From NCBI GenBank assembly GCA_905212635.1, contig CAJMFH010000008.1, positions 19,636-83,635 on the forward strand: a stretch of 64,000 nucleotides of DNA, read 5' to 3'. Source of the stretch: an uncultured Lachnoclostridium sp. Lineage in GTDB: Bacteria; Bacillota; Clostridia; Lachnospirales; Lachnospiraceae. The notes beneath the pieces were generated by a model. That model had not been told where the DNA came from, did not search any database, and was given only the letters and a program-made list of their open reading frames with translations. Positions 51,368 to 61,447 of this stretch are shown piece by piece (positions within the stretch are counted from its first letter, which is position 1; every line of letters begins with the position of its first letter). The position numbers and the translations under genes were made by a program.

Positions 51368-52774
51368 ATGAAACAATTTATGGATGAAGATTTTATTCTT
51401 TCAACAGACACAGCGAAAAAACTTTTTCACGACTATGCGGAGAAAACGCCGGTTTTGGATTATCACTGTCATTTGGAACCAAAAGAGATTGCCGAAGACC
51501 GGATGTTTAAAAATATAACAGAATTATGGCTTGGAGGAGATCATTATAAATGGCGCATTATGCGTTCCAATGGAGTCCCTGAAAAATACATTACCGGCGA
51601 TGCCAGCGATGAAGAAAAATTCCACGCATTTGCCAAGGCACTGCCAAAAGCAATTGGAAATCCGATGTATCACTGGTGCCATTTGGAATTACAGAGATAT
51701 TTTGATATTCACGAGACACTCAGTGAGAAAAACTGGAAAGAGATTTACGATGCCTGCAACGAAAAATTACAGTCACCGGAAATGTCAGCCAAAAATCTGA
51801 TCCGTATGTCCAATGTAACGTTGGTTTGTACGACGGATGATCCGGTGGATGACCTCCATTATCATCAGCAGATCAAAGCGGACAAGGATTTTGACGTGCA
51901 GGTACTTCCGGCATGGCGCCCGGATATTATCATGAGTCCGGAAAAAGAAGGATTCCTCTCTTATGTACAGAAACTGGCAGAAGTAAGTGATATTGACATT
52001 ACCGGATTTGCGTCTCTGAAAGAGGCTCTTGTGAAACGACTGGATTATTTTGTGGAAAATGGCTGTCTGGTAACCGACCACGGCTTGGATTATCCACAGT
52101 ACCGCCCGACGACTGAGGAAGAAATGGACATCCTCGTACGCCGTGTATTGTCCGGGGAAGCTCTGGCATTTGAAGAAATGCTTCAGTACAAAACGATGCT
52201 GATGCTCTTCTTAGGACGTGAATATGCAAAGAGAAATCTGGCAATGCAGCTTCACTACGGGGCAAAGAGAGAAAATAACGAACTGGTTTATCAGAGTGCC
52301 GGAGCCAATGCCGGCATCGACTGCATCAATGAAAAGGGATTTAGTGCGGAAGTCGCAGATCTTCTGAATGCTCTCGCCAAGACAGGCGAACTGCCAAAGA
52401 CCATTCTGTATTCTCTGAATCCGGTTGACAATGCCGTGATCGGTACGATGATCGGCTGCTTCCAGAATGAAGATGCTGTAGGTAAGATCCAGCAGGGTTC
52501 CGCATGGTGGTTTAACGATCATAAGTATGGCATGACACAGCAGATCACATCCCTTGCAAGTCTTGGACTTTTGGGTAACTTTATCGGAATGCTGACCGAT
52601 TCGAGAAGTTTTGTATCCTATCCGCGCCATGAGTATTTCCGCCGGATCTTGTGTGATTTTATCGGAAAACTGGTAGAAAATGGAGAATATCCACAGGACT
52701 ACGAAGTGCTTGGCGAGATGGTGAAAAACATTTCGTATTATAATGCCGTAAGATATTTTGGATTCGATTTATAA
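51368..52774 (+). CDS. uxaC: Glucuronate isomerase
   Basis: Enzyme of 468 aa converting D-glucuronate to fructuronate (and galacturonate to tagaturonate). The amidohydrolase-fold metal motif is YHCHLEPKEI (about residues 25-34), and TDDPVDDLHYH and LTDSRSFVSYPRHEYFRR are typical UxaC blocks. The length is as expected. Followed by a GH115 alpha-glucuronidase and GH10 xylanase, it would use the released glucuronate. Confidence 0.96.
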   Translation: MKQFMDEDFILSTDTAKKLFHDYAEKTPVLDYHCHLEPKEIAEDRMFKNITELWLGGDHYKWRIMRSNGVPEKYITGDASDEEKFHAFAKALPKAIGNPMYHWCHLELQRYFDIHETLSEKNWKEIYDACNEKLQSPEMSAKNLIRMSNVTLVCTTDDPVDDLHYHQQIKADKDFDVQVLPAWRPDIIMSPEKEGFLSYVQKLAEVSDIDITGFASLKEALVKRLDYFVENGCLVTDHGLDYPQYRPTTEEEMDILVRRVLSGEALAFEEMLQYKTMLMLFLGREYAKRNLAMQLHYGAKRENNELVYQSAGANAGIDCINEKGFSAEVADLLNALAKTGELPKTILYSLNPVDNAVIGTMIGCFQNEDAVGKIQQGSAWWFNDHKYGMTQQITSLASLGLLGNFIGMLTDSRSFVSYPRHEYFRRILCDFIGKLVENGEYPQDYEVLGEMVKNISYYNAVRYFGFDL

Positions 52775-52802
52775 AATTTACAGAATTTGGAAGGAGATCA
52801 TA

Positions 52803-55637
52803 ATGACATTTACGTTAGTAAAAGAAAACGCAGCACAGATTTGTATTGATAATCATGCGTCAGATTATAAGGGACTGAAGCATGTGGCAAAGATTCTTGC
52901 CGGAGATATTTTGACAGTAACGGGAAAAGAGCCGGAGATCGTAGAGCAGCTTCAGAATGTGCCGCAGATCGTGGCAGCGACAAAGGGAGCTTCGGATATT
53001 CTTGCAAAATGGGAAGAGGAAAAGAAAATTGATCTTTCTGTATTGGAAGGGAAACGTGAAGTTTTTACGGTGCAGCTGATCGAAGAAGACGGCGCGGAAA
53101 AACTGGTGATTGCCGGTACAGAGACCATTGCGACCCTGTATGGAATGTACTATATCTCTGAGAATATCGGAGTATCCCCGTGGGTGTACTGGGCAGATGT
53201 GTCTCCCGCAAGAAAAGAAGAAATTGTATTTGATGAGAGTATCTGCACTGTCTCCAAAGAGCCGTCCGTACGTTATCGTGGATTTTTCATGAACGATGAA
53301 TGGCCGTCTCTCGGAAATTTTGTCATGAATACATTTGGAGACTTCAACGAGTTCTTTTACGAAAAAGTATTTGATCTTTTGCTGCGTCTGAAAGGAAACT
53401 ATTTTTGGCCGGCGATGTGGTCTGCCTCCCTTCCGCTGGATGGCTCGGAAGATCCATTGGCAATTCTGAAACTGGGAACGGAACTTGGTATCACGATTGG
53501 ACAGTCGCATCATGAACCACTGACCCGTGCCAGTGAAGAGTGGGATAAAGTCAAAACCGATACCAACAATGTCGGATATGGAAAAGATTGGAATTATTAT
53601 ACAAATAAAGAGGGACTCTACCGTTATTGGAAAGACGGTATGAAACGTGACAAAGACTTTAAGCATATGATCACGATTGGAATGCGTGGAGAGCGTGATA
53701 CGATGATGCTTGGAGAAAATTCGACCATTCAGGAAAATGTCGAACTTCTCCGCGAGATCATTACCGATCAGAATAAGATCATCAAAGAGACCGGATGCGA
53801 TCATATGCCGAAAATGCTTGCTTTGTATAAAGAAGTGGAAGGTTTTTATTATGGTGGAAACGGTGTGAAAGGACTTCGTTCCTGGGATGGTCTGGATGAC
53901 ACGATCCTTCTGCTTTCCGACGATAACTTTGGAAATGTGAGAACCCTTCCAACCAAAGATCTGAAAGACCGCAAACCGGGCTGGGGATTGTATTACCATT
54001 TTGATTATCATGGTTCACCGATCTCCTACGAATGGGTCAATTCCACCCCTCTTCCAAAAGTGTGGGAGCAGGTGACGATGGCATACGAATACGGCATCCG
54101 TGACCTCTGGATCGTAAATGTCGGAGATATCCGCCCGGATGAGCTGCCATTGTCTTATTTTATGGCGCTTGCTTATGATTTTGAGAGTATGGGAACCGGT
54201 CATGCCAATGAGACGGATCAGTTCCTTGCCTCCTGGGTAGAGCAGCAGTTTGGTGCGCATATCAAGGATGAGACGACCAAAAAAGAGATTGCAGATGTAC
54301 TGCGTGAATATACGAGAATTCATGGAATGAGACGACCGGAGGCGATGAATCCGGACGTATATCATGTGTCTCATTTTAATGAAACAAAACGCATGATCGC
54401 ACGTTGTACAAAATTAATGCAGCAGACGGAGAATTTGCAGACAAAGATTCCGGAGGCTTCCAAAGATGCATTTTACGGATTGGTATATTATCCGGCAGTT
54501 GCAGGAATGAATTTGCAGCTGATGAGTCTTCATGCAGCACTGGCAAACTGGTATGCGGAATATGAACTCTCTGCGGCAAATACCTACGATGCGCTGGTAA
54601 AACAGGAAATTGAAAGAGATCAAAAACTGACCGATTATTACAATAAAGAAATGGCAGGCGGTAAATGGGATGGCATGATGCTTTCCCCACATGCTTGTTT
54701 TGTCACTTGGAATGATGAGGGATGGCATTATCCGGAAACAAAAACGATCTGTATCAATACGAAGAGCCGGATGATGGTTCATGCGGAAAATGCGGATGAA
54801 TTTGTCTCTGAAGGAACAACTTCTCTTCCGGAGTTTACAAAAAATGGAAATGAAACATATGAGATCGAACTGGCAAATGCCGGCGCGGTTGCGTATGATT
54901 TTTCAGTACTGGCAGAAGAGGGAATCTGCGTAAGCCAGACGGAAGGAACGGTAGCAAGCGATATTGTGACATTGCAGGTAAGCATTGAACAGAAAGAACA
55001 GCAGTCGTTTGAGCGGACGCTTACGATCGCCGGAGCAGATCAGAAAGTCAATGTGACCGTATGCTTTAAGGCGGCTGTCGATGTTCCGGAAGGAACCTTT
55101 ATCGAGCGCGATGGCATCGTATCGATCGAAGCAGCTCATTTTGCCGGAAAAGAAGCCTTTGAAGGATATGATTTCAAAGAGCTGGAAGAATATGGAAAGA
55201 CACTGTCCTCCATGAAAGTATATCCATGCGACCGCAATTTTGACGAGATCGGAAAGGCACCATGTCTGACCTATCGTGTTTATGTTGAGGAAGCGGGTGT
55301 TTATATGCTCAAAACCATTACGGCACCAACGAACAACCTCGAAGATGGACGCACCATGCGCTATGCCGCACAGATTGGCGACGGCGAGATCAAAGTGGGT
55401 GACACGATTCCGAAAGAAAATTATAATATCGGCGGAGGCCCGTGGGAAAAGAAATCCTGGTCGATGGGTGTACTGAATAACAGCCATTACGGAATTACCG
55501 GACACGATCTGGAAGCCGGATACAATGAAATACATATTTATGGGGTAGATGCCGGACTGGTTTTACAAAAACTGGTATTGTACCGCGGTGGTCTGGAAGA
55601 GTCTTACCTTGGACCAAAGGAAAGTCCACAGGCATAA
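52803..55637 (+). CDS. Glycoside hydrolase family 115 (alpha-1,2-glucuronidase)
   Basis: Enzyme of 944 aa expected to remove (4-O-methyl)glucuronic acid from xylan. No signal peptide, so it acts on imported oligosaccharides. Family blocks: RYRGFFMNDEWPS, LKGNYFWPAMW, HHEPLTRASEEW and MMLSPHACFVTWNDEGW; a C-terminal beta domain includes VSIEAAHFAGKEAFEG. GGAAGGAG precedes ATG 52803 (the frame is open to 52758, inside uxaC). Confidence 0.93.
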   Translation: MTFTLVKENAAQICIDNHASDYKGLKHVAKILAGDILTVTGKEPEIVEQLQNVPQIVAATKGASDILAKWEEEKKIDLSVLEGKREVFTVQLIEEDGAEKLVIAGTETIATLYGMYYISENIGVSPWVYWADVSPARKEEIVFDESICTVSKEPSVRYRGFFMNDEWPSLGNFVMNTFGDFNEFFYEKVFDLLLRLKGNYFWPAMWSASLPLDGSEDPLAILKLGTELGITIGQSHHEPLTRASEEWDKVKTDTNNVGYGKDWNYYTNKEGLYRYWKDGMKRDKDFKHMITIGMRGERDTMMLGENSTIQENVELLREIITDQNKIIKETGCDHMPKMLALYKEVEGFYYGGNGVKGLRSWDGLDDTILLLSDDNFGNVRTLPTKDLKDRKPGWGLYYHFDYHGSPISYEWVNSTPLPKVWEQVTMAYEYGIRDLWIVNVGDIRPDELPLSYFMALAYDFESMGTGHANETDQFLASWVEQQFGAHIKDETTKKEIADVLREYTRIHGMRRPEAMNPDVYHVSHFNETKRMIARCTKLMQQTENLQTKIPEASKDAFYGLVYYPAVAGMNLQLMSLHAALANWYAEYELSAANTYDALVKQEIERDQKLTDYYNKEMAGGKWDGMMLSPHACFVTWNDEGWHYPETKTICINTKSRMMVHAENADEFVSEGTTSLPEFTKNGNETYEIELANAGAVAYDFSVLAEEGICVSQTEGTVASDIVTLQVSIEQKEQQSFERTLTIAGADQKVNVTVCFKAAVDVPEGTFIERDGIVSIEAAHFAGKEAFEGYDFKELEEYGKTLSSMKVYPCDRNFDEIGKAPCLTYRVYVEEAGVYMLKTITAPTNNLEDGRTMRYAAQIGDGEIKVGDTIPKENYNIGGGPWEKKSWSMGVLNNSHYGITGHDLEAGYNEIHIYGVDAGLVLQKLVLYRGGLEESYLGPKESPQA

Positions 55638-55664
55638 AAGCAAAAGGAGAAAGGCGAAAAAACA

Positions 55665-57002
55665 ATGAAAGAAAAGAAAGGTATTATTATAACAATTGTA
55701 GTAGCGGTTATTGTATTGGGAGTACTGTCCTATGCCCTTGCGACGCGGCATAAGGCAAACGAATCAAAGATTTCTGAAAACCAGAAAACGACGGAAAGCC
55801 AGCAGAATGCTGTGTCCGAGAGTGCGGTCAGCCCGGCAGCGGTTGTCACGGAAGAGACACCGGCAAAGGACATTTATAAGGATTATTTCCTTGTCGGAGC
55901 CGCCATCAACGGAAGCGATATTGATACGATGGCGATCAAGCACAAAGGAATGGCGAAGATTCTGAAAGAGAACTTCAATTCCACGACATTGTCCAATCTG
56001 ATGAAGCCGGATTATCTGCTGGACGAAAAGGCGACAAAAAAGAGTAAAGACGGGATGCCGGTATGCAAATTTGATACCTGTGACCCGGCACTCAAATTCT
56101 GTCAGGAAAACGGAATTAAGATGCGTGGCCACACATTGATCTGGCACAATCAGACGCCAAGCTGGCTCTTTTACAAAAATTATGATGTGAAATCCGGAAA
56201 ACTTGCTGATGCGAAGACCATGGCAAAACGTATGGAAAGTTATATCAAGCAGGTGATCACGCACTGTCAGAAGAAATATCCCGGTGTTGTGTATGCGTGG
56301 GATGTTGTGAATGAATGCGTTTGTACCGATGCGGGAAGTTTTGTTGTGACGAAGGGTGGCTGGAAACTCCGCGCGGATACGAAAAAGGACAATGACTTTA
56401 CGCATGAGCAGGCAGTCCAGAACTACTGGTATACGACGATGGGCGAGGATTATGTGGAAAAAGCATTTGCCTTTGCCCGCAAATACGCAGAGAAAGACGT
56501 CAAATTGTTCTATAACGACTACAATGTCTTTATGGATAAAAAAATGGAAAATATTTACAAAATGGTTGAGCAGTTAAAAGAAAAAGGACTGATTGACGGA
56601 ATCGGACTTCAGCCGACGGTAGGCATCGACTGGCCGGAACTTGACAGCGAAAATGACGGAAGTTTCCGCAAATGTCTGGAAACCTATGCGAAACTCGGTT
56701 TGGAATTACAAGTGACCGAACTGAATTTCCGTATTGAAGACGGTACAACCGACGAAGAGCTGTTGCGGAGACAGTCCGACCGTTACGAGGAAATGATGCG
56801 CCTTCTTGTTGAAGAAGATACCGAGAGCGGCGGGCCATGTAATATTACGAGTGTAACCGTATTCGGAATCTGCGACGATTATCCGCTGTATGGAGAGGAT
56901 TTTCAGCAGAATCTGTATCTGTATGACAAAAACTGTAAGCCAAAGCCTTGCTATTACGGATTTATCAAGCCGGGAATTGAGGCAGCGAACAATAAAAAAT
57001 AA
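55665..57002 (+). CDS. GH10 endo-1,4-beta-xylanase, membrane anchored
   Basis: Enzyme of 445 aa. One N-terminal TM helix or uncleaved signal (IIITIVVAVIVLGVLSYAL) and a Ser/Thr/Glu linker precede the GH10 barrel (about residues 70-440). The acid/base Glu is in WDVVNE and the nucleophile in LQVTELNF. It differs at two usual spots: GIGLQPTVG (commonly GLQSH) and VTVFGICDDYPL (commonly VTFWG), so the cleft may be altered. It should cut xylan at the cell surface to supply the enzymes upstream. Confidence 0.9.
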   Translation: MKEKKGIIITIVVAVIVLGVLSYALATRHKANESKISENQKTTESQQNAVSESAVSPAAVVTEETPAKDIYKDYFLVGAAINGSDIDTMAIKHKGMAKILKENFNSTTLSNLMKPDYLLDEKATKKSKDGMPVCKFDTCDPALKFCQENGIKMRGHTLIWHNQTPSWLFYKNYDVKSGKLADAKTMAKRMESYIKQVITHCQKKYPGVVYAWDVVNECVCTDAGSFVVTKGGWKLRADTKKDNDFTHEQAVQNYWYTTMGEDYVEKAFAFARKYAEKDVKLFYNDYNVFMDKKMENIYKMVEQLKEKGLIDGIGLQPTVGIDWPELDSENDGSFRKCLETYAKLGLELQVTELNFRIEDGTTDEELLRRQSDRYEEMMRLLVEEDTESGGPCNITSVTVFGICDDYPLYGEDFQQNLYLYDKNCKPKPCYYGFIKPGIEAANNKK

Positions 57003-57023
57003 AGAGAACCGGGAGGATTTGTT

Positions 57024-58094
57024 ATGGCTGAAAAATGTATTGAGCTAAAAGGGATCACAAAAGCATTTGACGGACAAATCGTTCTAGATCATATGAATCT
57101 TGATATTCATGAGAATGAATTTGTGACATTGCTTGGGCCAAGTGGTTGTGGAAAAACCACGACACTGCGGATCATGGGAGGATTTGAAACGGCGGATGAG
57201 GGGCAGGTTCTGCTCAATGGAACCGATATTGCCCGTGTGCCGGCGAATAAGCGCCCAATCAATACCGTGTTTCAAAAATATGCGTTGTTTTCACACATGA
57301 ATATCGAGGAAAATATTGCATTTGGGTTAAAAATTAAGAAAAAATCCAAAGACTATATCAGGGACAAGATCAAATATGCTCTGAAACTGGTAAATCTGGA
57401 TGGGTATGAGAAACGTATGCCGGATTCCCTAAGTGGAGGGCAGCAGCAGCGTATCGCAATTGCGCGTGCGATTGTAAATGAACCGAAAATCCTTCTTTTG
57501 GACGAACCACTTGGTGCACTGGATCTGAAACTGCGTCAGGGGATGCAGTACGAACTCATCCGTCTGAAAGAAGAACTCGGCATTACGTTTGTCTATGTCA
57601 CACACGATCAGGAAGAGGCACTTACGATGTCCGATACCATTGTCGTGATGAATCAGGGATACATTCAGCAGATCGGTACACCGGAAGACATTTACAATGA
57701 GCCGCAGAATGCGTTTGTCGCGGATTTTATCGGCGAGAGCAATATCCTTTCGGCGACGATGGTGCACGACCGTCTTGTCAATATTCAGGGGCAGGATTTT
57801 GAATGTGTCGATGTCGGATTCGGTGAAAATAAACCGGTAGATGTCGTGATAAGACCGGAGGATATGATCCTTGTACCCCCGGAAAAAGGTACGATGCGTG
57901 CAAAAGTGAAATCCCTTGTATTCAAAGGGGTACACTATGAAATGGAGATGGAAGCACTCGGATTTACGTGGCTGGTACACAGTACGAGCCTTGCGGAAGT
58001 CGGAAGCGAAGTGGGACTGTTTATCGATCCATTTAACATCCAGATTATGCACAAACCGGAAAATGAGGCAGAGGAGGCGTTTGCCGGTGAATGA
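57024..58094 (+). CDS. potA: Spermidine/putrescine ABC transporter ATPase
   Basis: ATPase of 356 aa: Walker A GPSGCGKTTT (about residues 38-47), signature LSGGQQQR, Walker B ILLLDEPLGALD, and a C-terminal TOBE domain (about 270-345). It powers polyamine uptake with PotB, PotC and PotD, all following in order. It overlaps potB. Confidence 0.95.
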   Translation: MAEKCIELKGITKAFDGQIVLDHMNLDIHENEFVTLLGPSGCGKTTTLRIMGGFETADEGQVLLNGTDIARVPANKRPINTVFQKYALFSHMNIEENIAFGLKIKKKSKDYIRDKIKYALKLVNLDGYEKRMPDSLSGGQQQRIAIARAIVNEPKILLLDEPLGALDLKLRQGMQYELIRLKEELGITFVYVTHDQEEALTMSDTIVVMNQGYIQQIGTPEDIYNEPQNAFVADFIGESNILSATMVHDRLVNIQGQDFECVDVGFGENKPVDVVIRPEDMILVPPEKGTMRAKVKSLVFKGVHYEMEMEALGFTWLVHSTSLAEVGSEVGLFIDPFNIQIMHKPENEAEEAFAGE

Positions 58095-58914
58095 GAAAAA
58101 GATGACGAGACGCCTTGCGTATCCGTATATTGTGTGGATGGCAATTTTTGTCATTGTACCGCTGATCATCGTATGTATATACGGACTGACGGATAAAACC
58201 GGTGCCTTTACTCTGGAAAATGTGAAGAGTATTGCGTCGCCGGTTCATGTAAAAGCCTTATTTTTGTCACTAAAATTGTCTATTATAAGTACCGTGTTAT
58301 GTTTTGTCCTCGCCCTGCCACTGGCACTGGTGATCCGGGGACTGCATTTGAAAAGCAGTGGATTTATCATATTTGTATTCATCCTTCCGATGTGGATGAA
58401 CTTTTTGCTACGCACGATTGCCTGGCAGTCATTATTGGAAAAAACGGGCGTGATCAATATGATATTACAGTCGTTTGGACTGCCAAAGCAGAATCTGATC
58501 AATACCGAGGGAGCGATCATTCTTGGTATGATCTACAATTTTCTGCCATTTATGGTACTGCCAATCTACAATTCGCTCATCAAGATCCCACAGGATACCT
58601 TTGATGCGGCAAAAGATCTTGGGGCAAACTGGATACAGACATTGTGGCGTATTACTCTGCCACAGGTATTTCCGGGAATTGTCAGCGGCATTACGATGGT
58701 GTTTGTGCCGGCGATGACGACGTTCGTTATCTCTAACCTGCTGGGAGGAGCGAAGATCAATCTGATCGGAAATGTGATCGAGCAGGAGTTTACGACCGCC
58801 AACAACTGGTATGGCGGAGCAGGACTGTCCATTGTTTTGATGATACTGATCCTTGGAAGTATGGCGGTTATGTCACACTTTGATAAGGATGGAGAGGGGG
58901 CAGCGATATGGTAG
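58087..58914 (+). CDS. potB: Spermidine/putrescine ABC transporter permease PotB
   Basis: Permease of 275 aa with six TM segments and the EAA-like loop DAAKDLGANWIQTLWRITLP. GTG 58087, with GAGGAGG 8 bases upstream, overlaps the end of potA; ATG 58102 is the alternative. The reading frame is open to 57916 but that overlaps potA coding sequence. It overlaps potC by seven bases. Confidence 0.93.
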   Translation: MNEKKMTRRLAYPYIVWMAIFVIVPLIIVCIYGLTDKTGAFTLENVKSIASPVHVKALFLSLKLSIISTVLCFVLALPLALVIRGLHLKSSGFIIFVFILPMWMNFLLRTIAWQSLLEKTGVINMILQSFGLPKQNLINTEGAIILGMIYNFLPFMVLPIYNSLIKIPQDTFDAAKDLGANWIQTLWRITLPQVFPGIVSGITMVFVPAMTTFVISNLLGGAKINLIGNVIEQEFTTANNWYGGAGLSIVLMILILGSMAVMSHFDKDGEGAAIW

Positions 58915-59693
58915 GAAAAACGCTCGCAAAAATTGGCGGAAAGATTTATCTTGCCCTGATTTTTATCTTTTTGTATGCTCCGATCGCTACACTCATTGTA
59001 TTGTCGTTTAATGAGTCAAAATTCCGCGGAAAATGGGGCGGTTTCAGCTTAAAATGGTACGAGAGCCTGTTTGCCTCCCGTGAAATCATGGAGGCATTGT
59101 GGACAACGCTTTTACTGGCATTTTTGTCTGCACTGATCGCGACGATCCTCGGAACAATGGTTTCTTTTGCCATGAACCGCATGAAAAAACTGCCGCGTAT
59201 GATTTTGATGACGGTAACCAACATTCCGATGCTCAATGCCGATATTGTAACAGGAATCTCGTTGATGCTTTTATTTATTGCACTGCGTTACCAAATGGGA
59301 TTTGGCAGTGTGCTGATAGCACATATTACCTTTAACCTGCCTTACGTGGTGTTAAGTGTCCTGCCAAAATTAAAGCAGATGAATAAAAGTGTATTTGAGG
59401 CGGCGCTGGATCTTGGTGCAAGCCGTCAGTATGCGTTTGTGAAAGTTGTATTTCCGGATATTTTACCGGGAATTTTAACCGGATTTTTGTTGGCCTTTAC
59501 GATGTCGCTGGACGATTTTATCATTACCCATTTTACCAAAGGTGTGGGGATGGATACGTTGTCAACAAAAATCTATGCGGAGGTGCGAAAAGGCATAAAA
59601 CCGGAGATTTACGCACTTTCTACCATTTTATTTGCAGCCATATTTATCGTGTTGATCGTTGTCAACCGCAGACAGAAAGCAGAGGAAAAATAG
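58908..59693 (+). CDS. potC: Spermidine/putrescine ABC transporter permease PotC
   Basis: Permease of 261 aa with six TM segments and the EAA loop EAALDLGASRQYAFVKVVFPDI. It overlaps potB and is directly followed by potD. It forms the channel with PotB. Confidence 0.94.
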   Translation: MVGKTLAKIGGKIYLALIFIFLYAPIATLIVLSFNESKFRGKWGGFSLKWYESLFASREIMEALWTTLLLAFLSALIATILGTMVSFAMNRMKKLPRMILMTVTNIPMLNADIVTGISLMLLFIALRYQMGFGSVLIAHITFNLPYVVLSVLPKLKQMNKSVFEAALDLGASRQYAFVKVVFPDILPGILTGFLLAFTMSLDDFIITHFTKGVGMDTLSTKIYAEVRKGIKPEIYALSTILFAAIFIVLIVVNRRQKAEEK

Positions 59694-60776
59694 ATGAAAA
59701 AAAGCATGAAGAAAATTCTGGCACTGACACTTGCGACCGCTTTATTTACGACCGGACTTACAGCTTGTTCTTCCGGAGGAAGCAAGACGGGAGATGCCGG
59801 CGAATTGTATGTTTATAACTGGGGAGAATATTTTGATCCGGATGCGTTAGCGATGTTTGAAGAGGAGACGGGCATCAAAGTGACGTATGATGAGTATGAG
59901 ACCAATGAAGTGATGTATCCGATCATATCCAATGGTGCCGCTTCGTATGATCTTGTCTGCCCTTCCGATTATATGGTGCAGCGTATGATTTCCGAGGATC
60001 TTGTCGAAGAGATCAATTTTGACAATGTGCCGAATATAAAATATGTAGACAGCCAATATATGGATGCCAGCAAGGAATTTGATCCGGAAAATAAATACAG
60101 TGTTCCGTATCTTTGGGGAACAGTTGGCATATTATACAATAAAACAATGGTAAAAGAACCGGTGGACAGCTGGGGGATTTTGTGGGATACCAAATATAAG
60201 GATAACATTTTGATGCAGAAAAGTGTTCGAGATGCGTTTGGTATTACTTTGAAATACCTTGGTTATTCACTCAACAGCACAGACGAAAAGCAGTTAGAAG
60301 AAGCCAAGCAGAAACTGATCGAGCAGAAGAAATCCGGTGTCGTACAGGCATATGTGGTCGATGAAGTGCGTGATAAAATGATCGGAAATGAGGCAGCGAT
60401 CGGTGTGATCTATTCGGGAGAGGCGCTGACCTGCCAGAAGGAAAATCCGGATCTGGAGTATGTAATTCCGAAGGAAGGAAGCAACTTGTGGATTGATTCC
60501 TGGGTCATTCCGAAGGGAGCAAAGAACAAAGAAAATGCGGAGAAGTTTTTGAATTTCCTCTGTAAGCCGGAAATTGCAAAAATGAACTTTGATTATATCA
60601 CGTATTCAATTCCAAATGAAGAGGGACGCAAATTGATCGAAGATGCGTCAGAGAGGGACAGCAAGATTGCATTCCCGGATTGGGATTCTCTGACAAATTG
60701 TGAGACATTGAAATATCTCGGGGATGATGTCGATAAGATTTATAATGAGAAATGGAAGGAGATCATGGCACAATGA
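59694..60776 (+). CDS. potD: Spermidine/putrescine-binding lipoprotein PotD
   Basis: Substrate-binding lipoprotein of 360 aa with the lipobox TGLTACSS (cysteine near residue 26). The polyamine-binding family signature LYVYNWGEYFDPDALAMFEEETG is present; acidic and aromatic residues line the expected pocket. ATG directly follows the potC stop. The stop overlaps the next gene (ATGA). Confidence 0.95.
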   Translation: MKKSMKKILALTLATALFTTGLTACSSGGSKTGDAGELYVYNWGEYFDPDALAMFEEETGIKVTYDEYETNEVMYPIISNGAASYDLVCPSDYMVQRMISEDLVEEINFDNVPNIKYVDSQYMDASKEFDPENKYSVPYLWGTVGILYNKTMVKEPVDSWGILWDTKYKDNILMQKSVRDAFGITLKYLGYSLNSTDEKQLEEAKQKLIEQKKSGVVQAYVVDEVRDKMIGNEAAIGVIYSGEALTCQKENPDLEYVIPKEGSNLWIDSWVIPKGAKNKENAEKFLNFLCKPEIAKMNFDYITYSIPNEEGRKLIEDASERDSKIAFPDWDSLTNCETLKYLGDDVDKIYNEKWKEIMAQ

Positions 60777-61378
60777 AAGTATTACTGATCAATGGAAGTG
60801 CAAAAGAAAAGGGATGCACATTTACGGCACTCAGTGAGGTGGCGCGTGGATTAAATGAAAGCGGCGTGGAGACGGAGATTATCTCGCTTGGTACAAAACC
60901 GGTCGCGGATTGTATGGGCTGCGGAAAATGCCGGGAAACCGGGGCGTGTGTATTTGGAGATATTGTAAATGAAATCGTTGAAAAGGCGAAGGCCGCCGAT
61001 GGCTTTGTCTTTGGTTCTCCGGTCTATTATGCGCATGCGAGCGGACGGCTTCTGTCTGTCCTTGACCGTGCTTTTTACTCCGGTGGAAAAGAATTTGCAT
61101 TTAAGCCGGGAGCAGCGGTGGTAAGTGCCAGACGAGGCGGTACGACGGCATCTCTGGAAGTGATCAATAAGCATTTTTCCATCAATCAGATGCCGATTGT
61201 AACTTCCAATTATTGGAATATGGTGCATGGAAATACACCGGATGAAGTCCGTCAGGACAAAGAGGGGATGCGTACAATGTACAATCTCGGCCGCAATATG
61301 GCATGGATGATAAAATGCATTCAGGCAGGACCGGAACATCCGCAAAATGAGAAAGAGAGCACGAATTTTATTCGTTAA
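60773..61378 (+). CDS. NADPH-dependent FMN reductase/iron-sulfur flavoprotein-like
   Basis: Flavodoxin-fold protein of 201 aa: FMN phosphate loop LLINGSAKEKGCTFTAL, a cysteine cluster CMGCGKCRETGAC (about residues 47-59) suggesting a 4Fe-4S cluster, and FGSPVYYAHASG for flavin binding. ATG 60773 overlaps the potD stop. It probably reduces an unknown acceptor; why it follows the polyamine transporter is unclear. Confidence 0.85.
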   Translation: MKVLLINGSAKEKGCTFTALSEVARGLNESGVETEIISLGTKPVADCMGCGKCRETGACVFGDIVNEIVEKAKAADGFVFGSPVYYAHASGRLLSVLDRAFYSGGKEFAFKPGAAVVSARRGGTTASLEVINKHFSINQMPIVTSNYWNMVHGNTPDEVRQDKEGMRTMYNLGRNMAWMIKCIQAGPEHPQNEKESTNFIR

Positions 61379-61385
61379 GCATACG

Positions 61386-61414
61386 TTGACGAACATAGAA
61401 AGAACCGTTATAAT
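61386..61414 (+). promoter_or_regulatory. Promoter of hprK
   Basis: TTGACG (61386-61391), 17-base spacer, TATAAT (61409-61414). Confidence 0.7.
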
Positions 61415-61447
61415 AAAACACAGGTATAGGAAGAAGGAGGAAGCGTA

